In this document: piece by piece, positions 30,229 to 39,416 of the stretch
Position numbering within the stretch: position 1 is the stretch's first letter
Layout: every line of letters starts with the position of its first letter
Assembly: GCF_000350225.1 (NCBI RefSeq)
Contig: NW_005179373.1
Location: 62,001-126,000, forward strand
Source of the DNA: Chondrus crispus
Lineage: Eukaryota > Rhodophyta > Florideophyceae > Gigartinales > Gigartinaceae
DNA: 64,000 nt
Direction of reading: 5' to 3'
The notes under the pieces: model-generated
Told to the model about the DNA's origin: nothing
Database searches by the model: none
Seen by the model: only the letters and a program-made list of their open reading frames with translations
Made by a program: the position numbers and the translations under genes

Positions 30229-32826
30229 ATGAGTCAGGAATACGCCACCTCGATCCGGTCCGAACCGGCGGATCCGAGGGCGGCCGCTATGCACGCACCA
30301 TCACCGCCGTTCGGCGACGGCGACGCTGGTCTCCGAGACCGCAAACCGTCGCCCGAGTCCCCCGAAGGACAAGCGGCTGCGATGTTCGATCGCATAGCTG
30401 ACTACATCGAGGAAGTCCGTACTTCACTCCGTATAGACGTGACGGACGCCGTCTACTCGCGATGTATGGACGAGCTCCGCTCCCTACGTGAAGGGAGGTT
30501 CGATCGAGTCAGCCAGTCCTTGGAGAATCTCCGAGCACTAGTCGACGAGTTACACTCGCGACTGGTGCTCGTCGAAGACTCACGCCTCGCACAGCCCGTA
30601 CTGCACGGGCAAGGTCGCCCCACGAGGCCGACCTCGACGAGACGTCCCGACGATCGACCGTCCCCGTCAGCAGAGCAGTTGGGTGCGTTCGCGCACCTCT
30701 CCGCCGAGCTCAACGCTACGCGACAGCGTGCTCGTGACATGGAACGGACCATAGCCGCAAGGCTGCCCGGTGCCCCCACGAGAGGGCCCGGTGGTGCCGT
30801 ACCTCCGAGCGCCGTCGCTCCGGAAGGTTGGCGTCCGACTGGCGCCGACGCCAGTCGGACTGCCGAAGGAAGCCGTCCTCCGATGGGCGCGAATCTCGCG
30901 TCCGAGACCCAAGCATTGCCGCCTATCCCCGTAAGTAGGCGGCAGATGGACCGCGTATCGTACGCGGACGAACAGGACCGTGGAGGAGCCGCCCGCGGAT
31001 CCGGAGAACCGATGTTCTCCGTCGATCCCCGCTGGGGCGGCTACCCGCCGGCGAGTTATGCCGAGCATCCAGGTCCGGTAGACGTCCGTACGCTACCAGT
31101 TACCTCCTTCAGCACGCTAGGTCCCGCCGAGCCCGGGCTCGAGCCGGTGCATACGATGATCCAAGAGTTCAGCGCCGTCGCTGACTATCGTATGTACCGC
31201 TTGGATAACACCTCGAGGCTCGTCACCTCGGGTGACGCGGGACGGATCGCGAAGTACGTCCAACGCTGCCGTGGGATCCGTCCCACGATGAGGAGCTTTG
31301 ACGGTACGGACCCGATCCAGCTCCTGCCGTTCTTGAAGGATATTCGGATAACCTTCAACTCGCAACACCTGACCGAAGGTGTTGCCGTGAGAGTCCTCGC
31401 GCACTTCTTAGAGCGCGACGCGGAGCGCCTGTATACGAGTTATACGATGCGTGGCCTCCGCGCCGGCCAACTACACGACGACGTGAGTTGGCCGGGACTC
31501 GTGAACCAGTTCCTGAAACGCTACCTAACCGACGACGTGTTAGGTGAAGCGTACGACGCTTTCGCGACGGCGCGGCAACAATCTCATGAAACGGAGAGCA
31601 CGTTCGCGGACCGGCTCGAAACGGCCGCGTTCCGGTGCACGGCAGTGTTCTCCGAACAGTCCCTCGCGCATTACTTCGTGCGGGGACTCGCTCCTGCGAC
31701 CCGTGCCGCAGTTTCCGAGACAGTGCAGCGGCTGCCGAGCCGCCAGAAGACCGATCTTCCGACCATCCGCCGTATCGCAACGGCGGAAGGAACCACTTAC
31801 CGCGCTCGACGCGGTTTACCTCTGCCGGATTCGAAACCGGCAGGGAGGGCTGGCAGGACTACGAAGTCCGCCGCAACAAGTTCGCCCGCCTCTACCCTCC
31901 ATGTCGGGGAGGATGAGTGGCAGGCCGACCCTGTCCTCATTACGCAAGGAGCAGGGCCAGTAGGGGGTCGATCCCCTTCACCGATGTCGACCGGAACGAC
32001 GTCGAGCTACGCGACCGCGTTCGCGGCCACTCCAAGAGCACCCAGGGGTACGGACCCCCGGGTCGCTGAGCTTGACATCTCAAACCGAGATACTGGAGGG
32101 GAAGCCCCTCGCGTGCCCCTCCTCACCGATGAGGAAGCGCGTCACGCGGCGACCTTCGCCTCAACGGACGGCAGCGCGTACGTGTGCTGGCTATGTCGTA
32201 CGTACGGACACGCCATGTACGCCTGCCCGTTCCTGTCGCCGGAACAACGAATGTTCACGGCGTACAGGAACTACCGCTACCAGATGGAGACGCGCCCCGG
32301 GGCGCGCAATCTACTCCGGCAAGCGGTCGGCGAGGGTCGTCCCCCGCGTCAAGGTTTCCCGAATCGGTCGGGTGGGGGCGCTCGCTTCGCCCCCCGTGGA
32401 GGCGGGTATCGTCGTACCGAACTCGATCATCGGGATCGGCCCGACTACCGCCAGGCCGACACAAGGTACCCCCGCCAAGGAGGGAGAGGGGACCGAGACC
32501 GTTCTCGGTTACCCCAGCAGGTACAGAATGCGATAATGTACCTGCAAGACTGGGTAGAGGATCCGTACCCCCTTCCCACGGAGGGTCACGAAGGAGAGCC
32601 GACTCGCTTCGTTCCCCATATCCTGCGACGACCGGACGCCGCAGGTCAAGACCCGGAAGTACCCGAGTACTTCGCCAAGGCTGCCGAGCCGCAGGGGAGG
32701 AATAGTCCCGGCCCACGCGGCCGGCTACCCGGAGAAGACCTGGCCGTCGATAGCCAGGGGGTAGCTCGGATAGCACCGGTAGTTCGAAAAAAGGGTAAAG
32801 ACGGTTACGTACACGCGGTCGCGTGA
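30229..32826 (+). CDS. gag: Family B1 gag, 865 aa, intact
   Basis: The start at ATG 30229 (MSQEYATSIRSEP) is chosen because the upstream codons lie in the LTR and PBS; B2 and B3 have their ATG at the same place. Residues about 65-125 are helical (MDELRSLREGRFDRVSQSLENL). The capsid core starts at about residue 320 (YRMYRLDNTSRLV, then MRSFDGTDPIQLLPFLKDI). A CCHC knuckle CWLCRTYGHAMYAC lies at 653-666. It is followed by an Arg/Gly-rich stretch (FAPRGGGYRR, YPRQGGRGDRDRSR; about 700-755) of the type that binds RNA. It overlaps the pol frame by 44 nt (32783-32826). The coding sequence contains many hairpins, described separately. Long for a Gypsy gag. Confidence 0.95.
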   Translation: MSQEYATSIRSEPADPRAAAMHAPSPPFGDGDAGLRDRKPSPESPEGQAAAMFDRIADYIEEVRTSLRIDVTDAVYSRCMDELRSLREGRFDRVSQSLENLRALVDELHSRLVLVEDSRLAQPVLHGQGRPTRPTSTRRPDDRPSPSAEQLGAFAHLSAELNATRQRARDMERTIAARLPGAPTRGPGGAVPPSAVAPEGWRPTGADASRTAEGSRPPMGANLASETQALPPIPVSRRQMDRVSYADEQDRGGAARGSGEPMFSVDPRWGGYPPASYAEHPGPVDVRTLPVTSFSTLGPAEPGLEPVHTMIQEFSAVADYRMYRLDNTSRLVTSGDAGRIAKYVQRCRGIRPTMRSFDGTDPIQLLPFLKDIRITFNSQHLTEGVAVRVLAHFLERDAERLYTSYTMRGLRAGQLHDDVSWPGLVNQFLKRYLTDDVLGEAYDAFATARQQSHETESTFADRLETAAFRCTAVFSEQSLAHYFVRGLAPATRAAVSETVQRLPSRQKTDLPTIRRIATAEGTTYRARRGLPLPDSKPAGRAGRTTKSAATSSPASTLHVGEDEWQADPVLITQGAGPVGGRSPSPMSTGTTSSYATAFAATPRAPRGTDPRVAELDISNRDTGGEAPRVPLLTDEEARHAATFASTDGSAYVCWLCRTYGHAMYACPFLSPEQRMFTAYRNYRYQMETRPGARNLLRQAVGEGRPPRQGFPNRSGGGARFAPRGGGYRRTELDHRDRPDYRQADTRYPRQGGRGDRDRSRLPQQVQNAIMYLQDWVEDPYPLPTEGHEGEPTRFVPHILRRPDAAGQDPEVPEYFAKAAEPQGRNSPGPRGRLPGEDLAVDSQGVARIAPVVRKKGKDGYVHAVA
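30475..31550 (+). other. Chain of hairpins in family B gag coding sequence
   Basis: Stems seen in B1: CTCCCT/AGGGAG near 30480; GAGCACTAGTCG/CGACTGGTGCTC at 30533-30570 with an inner CGAGT/ACTCG; GCCCGT/ACGGGC 30594-30610; TCCGACTGGCG/CGCCAGTCGGA 30834-30859; TGCCGCCTA/TAGGCGGCA 30917-30944; CGTCACC/GGTGACG 31221-31237; GTGGGA/TCCCAC near 31263; CCGGCCAACT/AGTTGGCCGG 31463-31495; ACCTAAC/GTTAGGT 31523-31545. Counterparts with paired changes occur in B2 and, for the first half, in B3. Confidence 0.7.
32787..32793 (+). promoter_or_regulatory. Possible slippery heptamer in gag-pol overlap
   Basis: A AAA AAG lies in the gag frame (codons AAA AAG) within the 44-nt overlap with pol. A -1 shift would hit TAA at once; entering pol needs a +1 or -2 shift. 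B2 has A AAA AAC at the aligned place (about 54076), but its gag has already ended upstream. Confidence 0.3.
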
Positions 32827-32938
32827 GCCGTCTTTTCCCTATGAACTAGACCGGTCCCCGCGTGCTGGCCAAGGACACGGGGGGTATTGTCCGATAATAC
32901 ATCCCCCGCTATCGGAGTCGAGCACGGGGACTCCAGCA

Positions 32939-35900
32939 ATGTCGACATTGCAGGAGAAACCCAACACCGAGGCCCACGTAGACCCGATGTTGGAAGAAGG
33001 CACCACAGGGACACCCGACATCCCAGTGAAGCGCAACGAGCGAGACGCGGTTAACGCCGACCGACACGAGTCGGTTGACCTCCTGACCCCGGTGAGCCCA
33101 AGGTTGCCGACGAAATGTCCGCCTCGTACGGACTCCAGCACCTGGACGGGCGTCACTGAGACGCGAACGTCCCCCGGCTCGAGCCGAAGGAAACGCAAGA
33201 GGGGCCAACGCCGAAGTCGAAGGCCCCGGCGAAACGACCTCACCGATAAGGTCGCGCCCAAGGTGGTCGATGGCCTCGTATGCCTCATGACGTCGAAAAT
33301 ATATAACGTCTTGGGCTCCGTGGCCACAGAAGGCAACGCGTTTAAGCCCCACACGATCGCCGTCGACACGTGCTCGGGCTATAACTTGGTGAGGAAGGCC
33401 GACCTCCCTCCTGACTGGGCCCGCTACGTAATACGGGACGCGCCATTACCACGCCTGGCTGGCGCGAACAGTAACCCGCTTCGACTTACGGCGTTCGTCC
33501 GCCTCGCGGTCCGGCTGCGAAACACGACGTTCCGCATACCTTTCGTAGTGGCCGAACAACTCGCTGTTCCCGTTCTACTTGGGACCGCTTTCATTGATGC
33601 GCACGTACGCAGCATCGACATCGACGGACAGAAGCTCGAACTTCGTCACGGTGGCTCGGTAGCCATCGTCAATGGGAAGGGGGAACCGATTTGCCCTACC
33701 AGGCGACACGGTCGCCAAACGAGTGGTCCGGAGGTACGCGAGGAGGCCCCGCAGGCGATCCGAATCGCCCGCTGGGTTACCATCCCCGCGATGTCGCAAG
33801 CCCGTGTGCGTGTGACAACCGCGGGAAGGGGTCTCGTGTTCCTGGAGCCCAAGCCCTCACTCCAACACCGGCAGGGAGTGAGGCTGACGAATGGCGTCGC
33901 GGAAGTCCTGCCGAACCAGACATTCGAAGTCATCGTCGCGAACTTCTCGCGACGGGAGAGGCAGCTTCCGAAGCACACCATCGTGGGATACGCGAAGCGC
34001 AACCCCCTCGCGATCCTCACGCCCGAACGTCGAGTCGCTGAAGGGGTCGCGCACGCGTTGCACCTAACCGACTTGACCGATCAAGTCGGAGAGGTCGGAG
34101 CTGGCCGATCCAGCTCCGACGAGAAGGCAACCGCGGGGAGTGAAGGGGTTGACCCGGACGAACGGTCACCTATACTCCCACCGACGGCGGAGGGTACTGT
34201 GCCCCCCCGGCAGAAGGATCCCAAAAATCCACCGAGGGATTGGGAAAAAGAGATCGACCTGTCATACATCGACGATGACAAGCTCCGTGGCCACGTGCTC
34301 GAGATGCTCCGTAAGCACTCAAGTCTGTGGAGCGGTGCGCTCGGAACGATCCAAGCCACAGAGCACCGCATTCCCCTCGAGCCGGGAACGAAACCGATTC
34401 GTTCTATGCCCTATCGAAAGGGCCCGGCCATGCGCGAAATGGTCGCAAAGGAGGTCAGCAAGATGTTGAACGCAGGGGTTATCGAGCCCGCGAGCACTGA
34501 GCGGGCATCCCCGGTGGTGCTCGTACCGAAGAAAGACGGCTCTCTTCGGTTCTGCGTGGACTACCGGCGTCTCAACGCGAAGACTGCAGCGGATTCGTAT
34601 CCGCTGCCGCGTATGGACGACTGCATCGACTCGTTAGGAGATGCAGCCGTCTTTACGACGCTGGACTGCAATTCCGGTTATTGGCAGATCCCGGTCGCTC
34701 CGGAGGACCGGGATAAGACTACCTTCACGACACATATGGGTACGTACCGCCATTTGCGTATGCCGTTTGGATTGAAAGGGGCACCGGCCACCTTCCAACG
34801 TGCCCTCGATATCATACTCTCCGGAGTCCGCTGGCAAATATGCCTCGTCTATCTCGATGACGTTATCGTGTTCTCGCGTACGGACGCGGAACACGCAAGG
34901 CATCTCGATACCGTCTTGAGCTTGTTGCGGAGTGCCGGCATCTCCCTCAAGCTCAAGAAGTGCAGCTTCTTCCGTCCGAAGGTGCACTACCTGGGGCACG
35001 TTATATCCCCAGGTAAGTTGAGCGTGGCTGATACGGCAATCGACGCGTTCAAGACGTTCACGTTCCCGAGGACGTTGACGCAGGTGCGCTCGTTCCTCGG
35101 GGCGTGTAACGTGTATCGTCGCTTCGTCAAGGGCTTCTCGAAGATTGCCCGTCCGTTAACCGATATAACGCGCAAGGACTCGGATCACGATTTCGATAAC
35201 CCAACGGAGGTTCAACTTCAGGCTTTCGAAAGCCTGAAGGCGGCGATGATCTCCCCGCCGATCCTCGCGCTACCACGGTACGGCCGACCGTACCTGTTGG
35301 ACACTGACGCCAGTGCATATCAACTCGGGTGCACCCTCCTACAGGAGCACGACGAGCCAAACGATTAGCGCCCCGTTGGGTACTGGTCGTACTCGCTAAG
35401 CGATAGCGAACGGAACTACAGCGCTACGGAGCGTGAGTGCTTCGCCGTGGTGTGGGCCGTCCGCACGCTGCGGCCGTACATCGAAGGAACCAAGTTCACC
35501 GTCCGGACGGATCACGACGCCCTCCGATGGCTCATGTCTCTCACGGAGAGCTCAGGAAGACTCACCCGGTGGCGGCTACGTCTGGCTGAATACGATTTCA
35601 CCATTCAGTACCGCCCCGGGCGCGTGCATCAGGTGCCCGATGCCCTGTCACGACTCGTGTCGCCGAAGGTCGCCGATGACCCTCGCCCCACCGTCGAGGT
35701 GGATGACGACATCCCCACTTTCGACGGGGGCACGACAGTTCGAGACGTATCGAACGAGCTCGCGGACCACGCTTGTACCGCGAGCTGCGATCATCAGGGC
35801 GTCCATGTCTTCGTAACGACACGGAACCAAGCCGAAGCCCGAACAAGGTCGCGCGTACGGACGCGCGACGAACCGCGAGGTGACGACGAAGCCCCCGGTC

Positions 35901-37522
35901 TTCAAGGACCCAATTCGTTTTGGGAGGAGAACGACGAGTTCGACGCCGCCGATATACAGCGCGCCGAAGACCCCGAGGCTGGCGCGCTCGACTCCCCGGT
36001 CGCCCCACCGCAGGACGACCTTCCGGCCCCTCTTACGATAGAGGAGATAGCCGAGGAGCAACGCGTGGATGACTTCTGCCAAACCGTTTTGGCACGACAG
36101 TCAGAGTCCCGGGACTCCGCGTTCTTCGAGGACCACCAAGGGGTGCTCAAACGGAGACACCCCTTCGACCCTGATATCGTTCAGGTGGTGGTACCTCGGA
36201 CGCTCCGCGCCAGGCTCCTCCGCCTGTGCCACAACCCGGCCATCGCGGGGCACCCGGGCCAGAACCGTATGTACTACGCACTTCGACGCGAGTACTACTG
36301 GCCCCACCTGGCTGCAGACGTGGCACCCACGGTGCGAGGGTGTCGGACCTGCGCGATGAACCGGGTCAAGCTGAGGAAACATCTCAATCGATTGAGATTG
36401 TTCCCAGCTACGAGGCCTCTCGAGAGCCTCGCCATCGACATCTTGGGGCCGCTCCCCAAGACGAAGACAGGAAAACGGTTCCTGCTCGTGATTACGGACC
36501 GTTTTAGCAAGCTGACGCAAGTCGTGGCGCTCCGCACGATAACCGCATACACCGTCGCAGTTGCGTTCTGCGAGTCGTGGGTGTTCAAATACGGCGTCCC
36601 TCGCACGTTGCTTTCAGACAACGGCCCTCAGTTTAATGCCAAGTTCTTCCACAGCACGTGCCGTGTTCTGGGGATAACGAATTTGTACACTTCGGCGTAC
36701 CATCCCCAGACGAACGGGCAAGTCGAGCGATATAACCGAACAATCGCCTCGATGCTGCGGAACTACGTAGGTGAACACCAGGACGACTGGGATGTGTACG
36801 TGGGGCCGCTTACGTACGCGTACAACTCCCACGTACATCGCACCACACGCACCACGCCGTTTGAGCTCGTGCTCAGCAGGCCACCGCCGGAGTTCTCTCT
36901 CCGACGGGCGGACGGCGACGCACCCCCTTCCGATAGGGGGAACCAACGTGCCGAGTTTCTCAAGACCTTGGACTCGACTATCCAGAAGGCCTACGGGAGC
37001 CTGCGTCGGACGCAGGCTCGCTACAAGCGCGACTTCGATAAGCGCATAAGACGTAGTAATTCCCGGCTCCGTCCCGGAGAATACGTATATCTGAACCCCA
37101 CCGATGGGGGGAAGACATCAAACAAGCTCGCCTCCCCGGCTGTCGGACCGTACCGAGTTCTCGCGAACGACCAGCGCACTATCACGATCGATCGTGGTGG
37201 AGTTACGGAGCGCGTCTCCGCAGACCGCTGCGTCTACGCACCCCCGCCGGCGAACGTGCCAAGGGCGAGCACGACTACCCCCGAGGACCTTGCCGACAAG
37301 ATCAATGAAGGCACACAGTATGCTGTCGAACGGCTACTCAAGCATCGCGTCATGGAGGATGGAACTACGGAGTTCCTCATTAAGTGGGCAGACTATGACG
37401 CTCCCACATGGACAGCGCGTACCCACATCCCCGAGGAGTTGGTGTCTCGTTACGCACGAAGACTCCGAGCGCGTACAGGGAGAGACCTTACCTCAGAAGT
37501 GAACGCGGACGTTCACTCTTGA
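32939..37522 (+). pseudogene. pol: Family B1 pol, one in-frame stop
   Basis: A 1527-codon pol interrupted once, by TAG at 35366-35368 where B2 has TGG (Trp). Domains by codon: protease with the unusual motif VDTCSG (D at 143) and partner strand PVLLGTAFIDAHV; reverse transcriptase with YLDD at 638-641; RNase H from about 788 (LLDTDASAYQLG); integrase with H-H-C-C from about 1098 (CHNPAIAGHPG, CRTC) and D, D, E near 1167 (AIDIL), 1227 (LSDNG) and 1263 (QVERY); GPY module (AVGPYRV); chromodomain at about 1460-1515 (YAVERLLKHRV, FLIKWADYDAPTW). The stop falls at the start of RNase H, so integrase and chromodomain would be lost unless the stop is read through. The pol frame is open from 32783, upstream of the first ATG. 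Confidence 0.92.
35216..35239 (+). other. 24-nt perfect palindrome in pol
   Basis: CTTCAGGCTTTC followed directly by its reverse complement GAAAGCCTGAAG. It is not kept in B2. Other pol palindromes are at 36381-36398 (ATCTCAATC/GATTGAGAT) and 36997-37019 (GAGCCTGCGTC/GACGCAGGCTC); parts of both stems remain in B2. Confidence 0.75.
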
Positions 37523-37530
37523 GGAGGGGA
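37498..37530 (+). promoter_or_regulatory. Hairpin-polypurine cassette at pol end (B1)
   Basis: AGTGAACG-CGGA-CGTTCACT (8-bp stem, loop CGGA) spans the last pol codons and stop, followed at 37521 by the purine tract GAGGAGGGGA. The same cassette recurs before the 3' LTR at 41954 and in B2 at 59791 and 63791, with paired stem changes. It may be a second (central) polypurine tract. Confidence 0.7.
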
Positions 37531-39416
37531 CCCTCAACCGCTTCGTTACGGATTAACTTCCGTCTCGAATTAAACTCACCCCGCGGGCTTAGGACGAAAG
37601 GGGACGCGCGAAGGGACAGCTGTCTCCAAAGAACAGCAACGGAATCAGTCGCGAGAAGCCAAGACGTATTGGCAACCGAGAGCTCTCGTACGCAAACCAA
37701 AGGAAGCGAGCAGCACGAGCTGCGCCATGATGGCACCTCGTCACGGACTGTGGAAAATGAGCCCTCGAGCAGGGAGACGATCTCCCGGAACGATACAGTC
37801 GCCCCGCAGTCGCCACAAGTTTCGCCTACATGGGGACAGCTGTCCTGCGCGCACCGGTTCGTACCAGCTGCGCTATACGGAAGGGGTCCGCGATCCCGAG
37901 ACCCCCGCGACGACGAAGGACGCACCTCGGCACTAGATAGCAACGACAAGTACGCTGCAGACCGAGCAAGGGGAGGGAAGAGACAGTACGAGCCGCCGTC
38001 GGCTGATACACTCGAGATCAGAGCCCCAACAAACAGCCACGGCCATACCCTAAATAAGGGAGAAAAATTAGTGGAACGCGAAATTACACTGGGAGACAGT
38101 GCCCTTACATGACGTCCAAGCGCACGCGATACGTACAACGCGCAAGGGACGTTCGGACGGCGACGCGTAGGAAGAGTACAGCGTGTACCCACCGACCGGG
38201 ACACGCTACCGGAGCCCGACCATGGAGGGGCGCGGTCCCGATGCTGCCCCCTCCAGAATTGTCAAACCGGCGGAATGCGCAGAAGTCCGACGCACGGGGC
38301 GTCCCGAAAGCGGAGCAGGCACCAAGACCAGCGACTCGAGACGCTGCGCAAGGAAGTCATCCAGCGGTGGGTACGGCACGCGAGTAACGAACCCGCCAGT
38401 CCTCGCCGCCTCCCACCGTTGGTTCGCAAGGGGACTCGAGAACCCCACACCGATGCGACGAACGCCAACTCCGCGTGTGGAATTGGGGAGTATCGAGCTC
38501 CGCCAGGGCCATCCACACGACCATGCGGACGAGCCGCTCTGGCGATGAGAGAGGGGACGACTCCTCCCCCTTCCCCCACATGCCAAGGTCTCTTACCCCT
38601 CTCCGCTCATCGTCAAGAGCACGGGCGGTGGAGACTACAGTACGGAGCGCGACGTCGCACGGGGAAGGGGACGCGTCAGGCGGACGACCGCATTCACCAC
38701 GAGGAGTCTGCCCCCTCGCCATAACCCCGCGGACCCGAGCCCCGGCGCCAGGGGAGAGAAGACGGCGCCCTCTCCATCCCCTGGCGGACGATTCGGGTCG
38801 TCCACCAACCGCTCTCTTACCCATCTGCCCTCGCCATCGGAGGCGAGGGGCGCGACGACAAGGACAATACCGCGCTGTGCCCTCGCCCACGGAGGCGAGG
38901 GGCGCGACGAGAAGACATACACCGCCCGCCGCGCCCTCGCTCGAACGGCGAGGGGCGCGACCCGGAAGACAGTACCACGAGCGGTGCCCTCGCCACCGGA
39001 GGCGAGGGCCGCGATGAGAACTACAGGTCCCTCGGGCCTTGCCCTCGTCCGAGTACGACGACGACCTCGAGAAGGGAGGACAAGACGCGGTACACGCACG
39101 AGCATGATCGCGCCCACCAGAGACCCTTTCGTAAGAGGGAGAAGAATCGCGCGGAGCACTATCGAAAGCCGACTCGGAGGGCTCGACCAACCTCACGCGC
39201 CGCAAGGGCGTCGAGACCCCCGCGGCAAGCCATGTCGCAGAAGGAGAAAAATATACATAGGAGAAGCTCGAGGAGCACTATCGAGGCTCGGCTTCGAGGA
39301 AAGGAGAGGAACTGTACGACGGACATCGCGTGCACAAAAGAGACGGGATTGACTTTACGCAGAGAAGGGGACGGTTGGAAGAACATACCCCCGATGGGTA
39401 TAACGGGACGACCCGT
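37531..39416. other. Spacer between pol and antisense ORF (B1)
   Basis: About 1.9 kb without a convincing gene. It holds a tandem hairpin array at 38828-39018. The minus-strand ORFs over that array (Arg/Ala-rich, repetitive) are translations of the repeat. It could be untranslated sequence for both the sense and the antisense transcript. Confidence 0.6.
38828..39018. repeat. Tandem hairpin array, four units of 52-63 bp
   Basis: CCCTCGCC/GGCGAGGG stems start at 38828, 38880, 38934 and 38997, each with a 5-6 base loop (ATCGGA, CACGGA, CGAAC, ACCGGA). Each is followed by GCGCGAC or a close variant; the third stem has one changed pair. Partial similarity continues near 39040. No matching array was seen in B2. 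Confidence 0.75.

Noticed and set aside
38357..39205. 282-aa minus ORF and 180-aa plus ORF with repeating Arg/Ala peptides
   Set aside because: The repeat is in the DNA (hairpin array) and all frames stay open because of it; no independent support.
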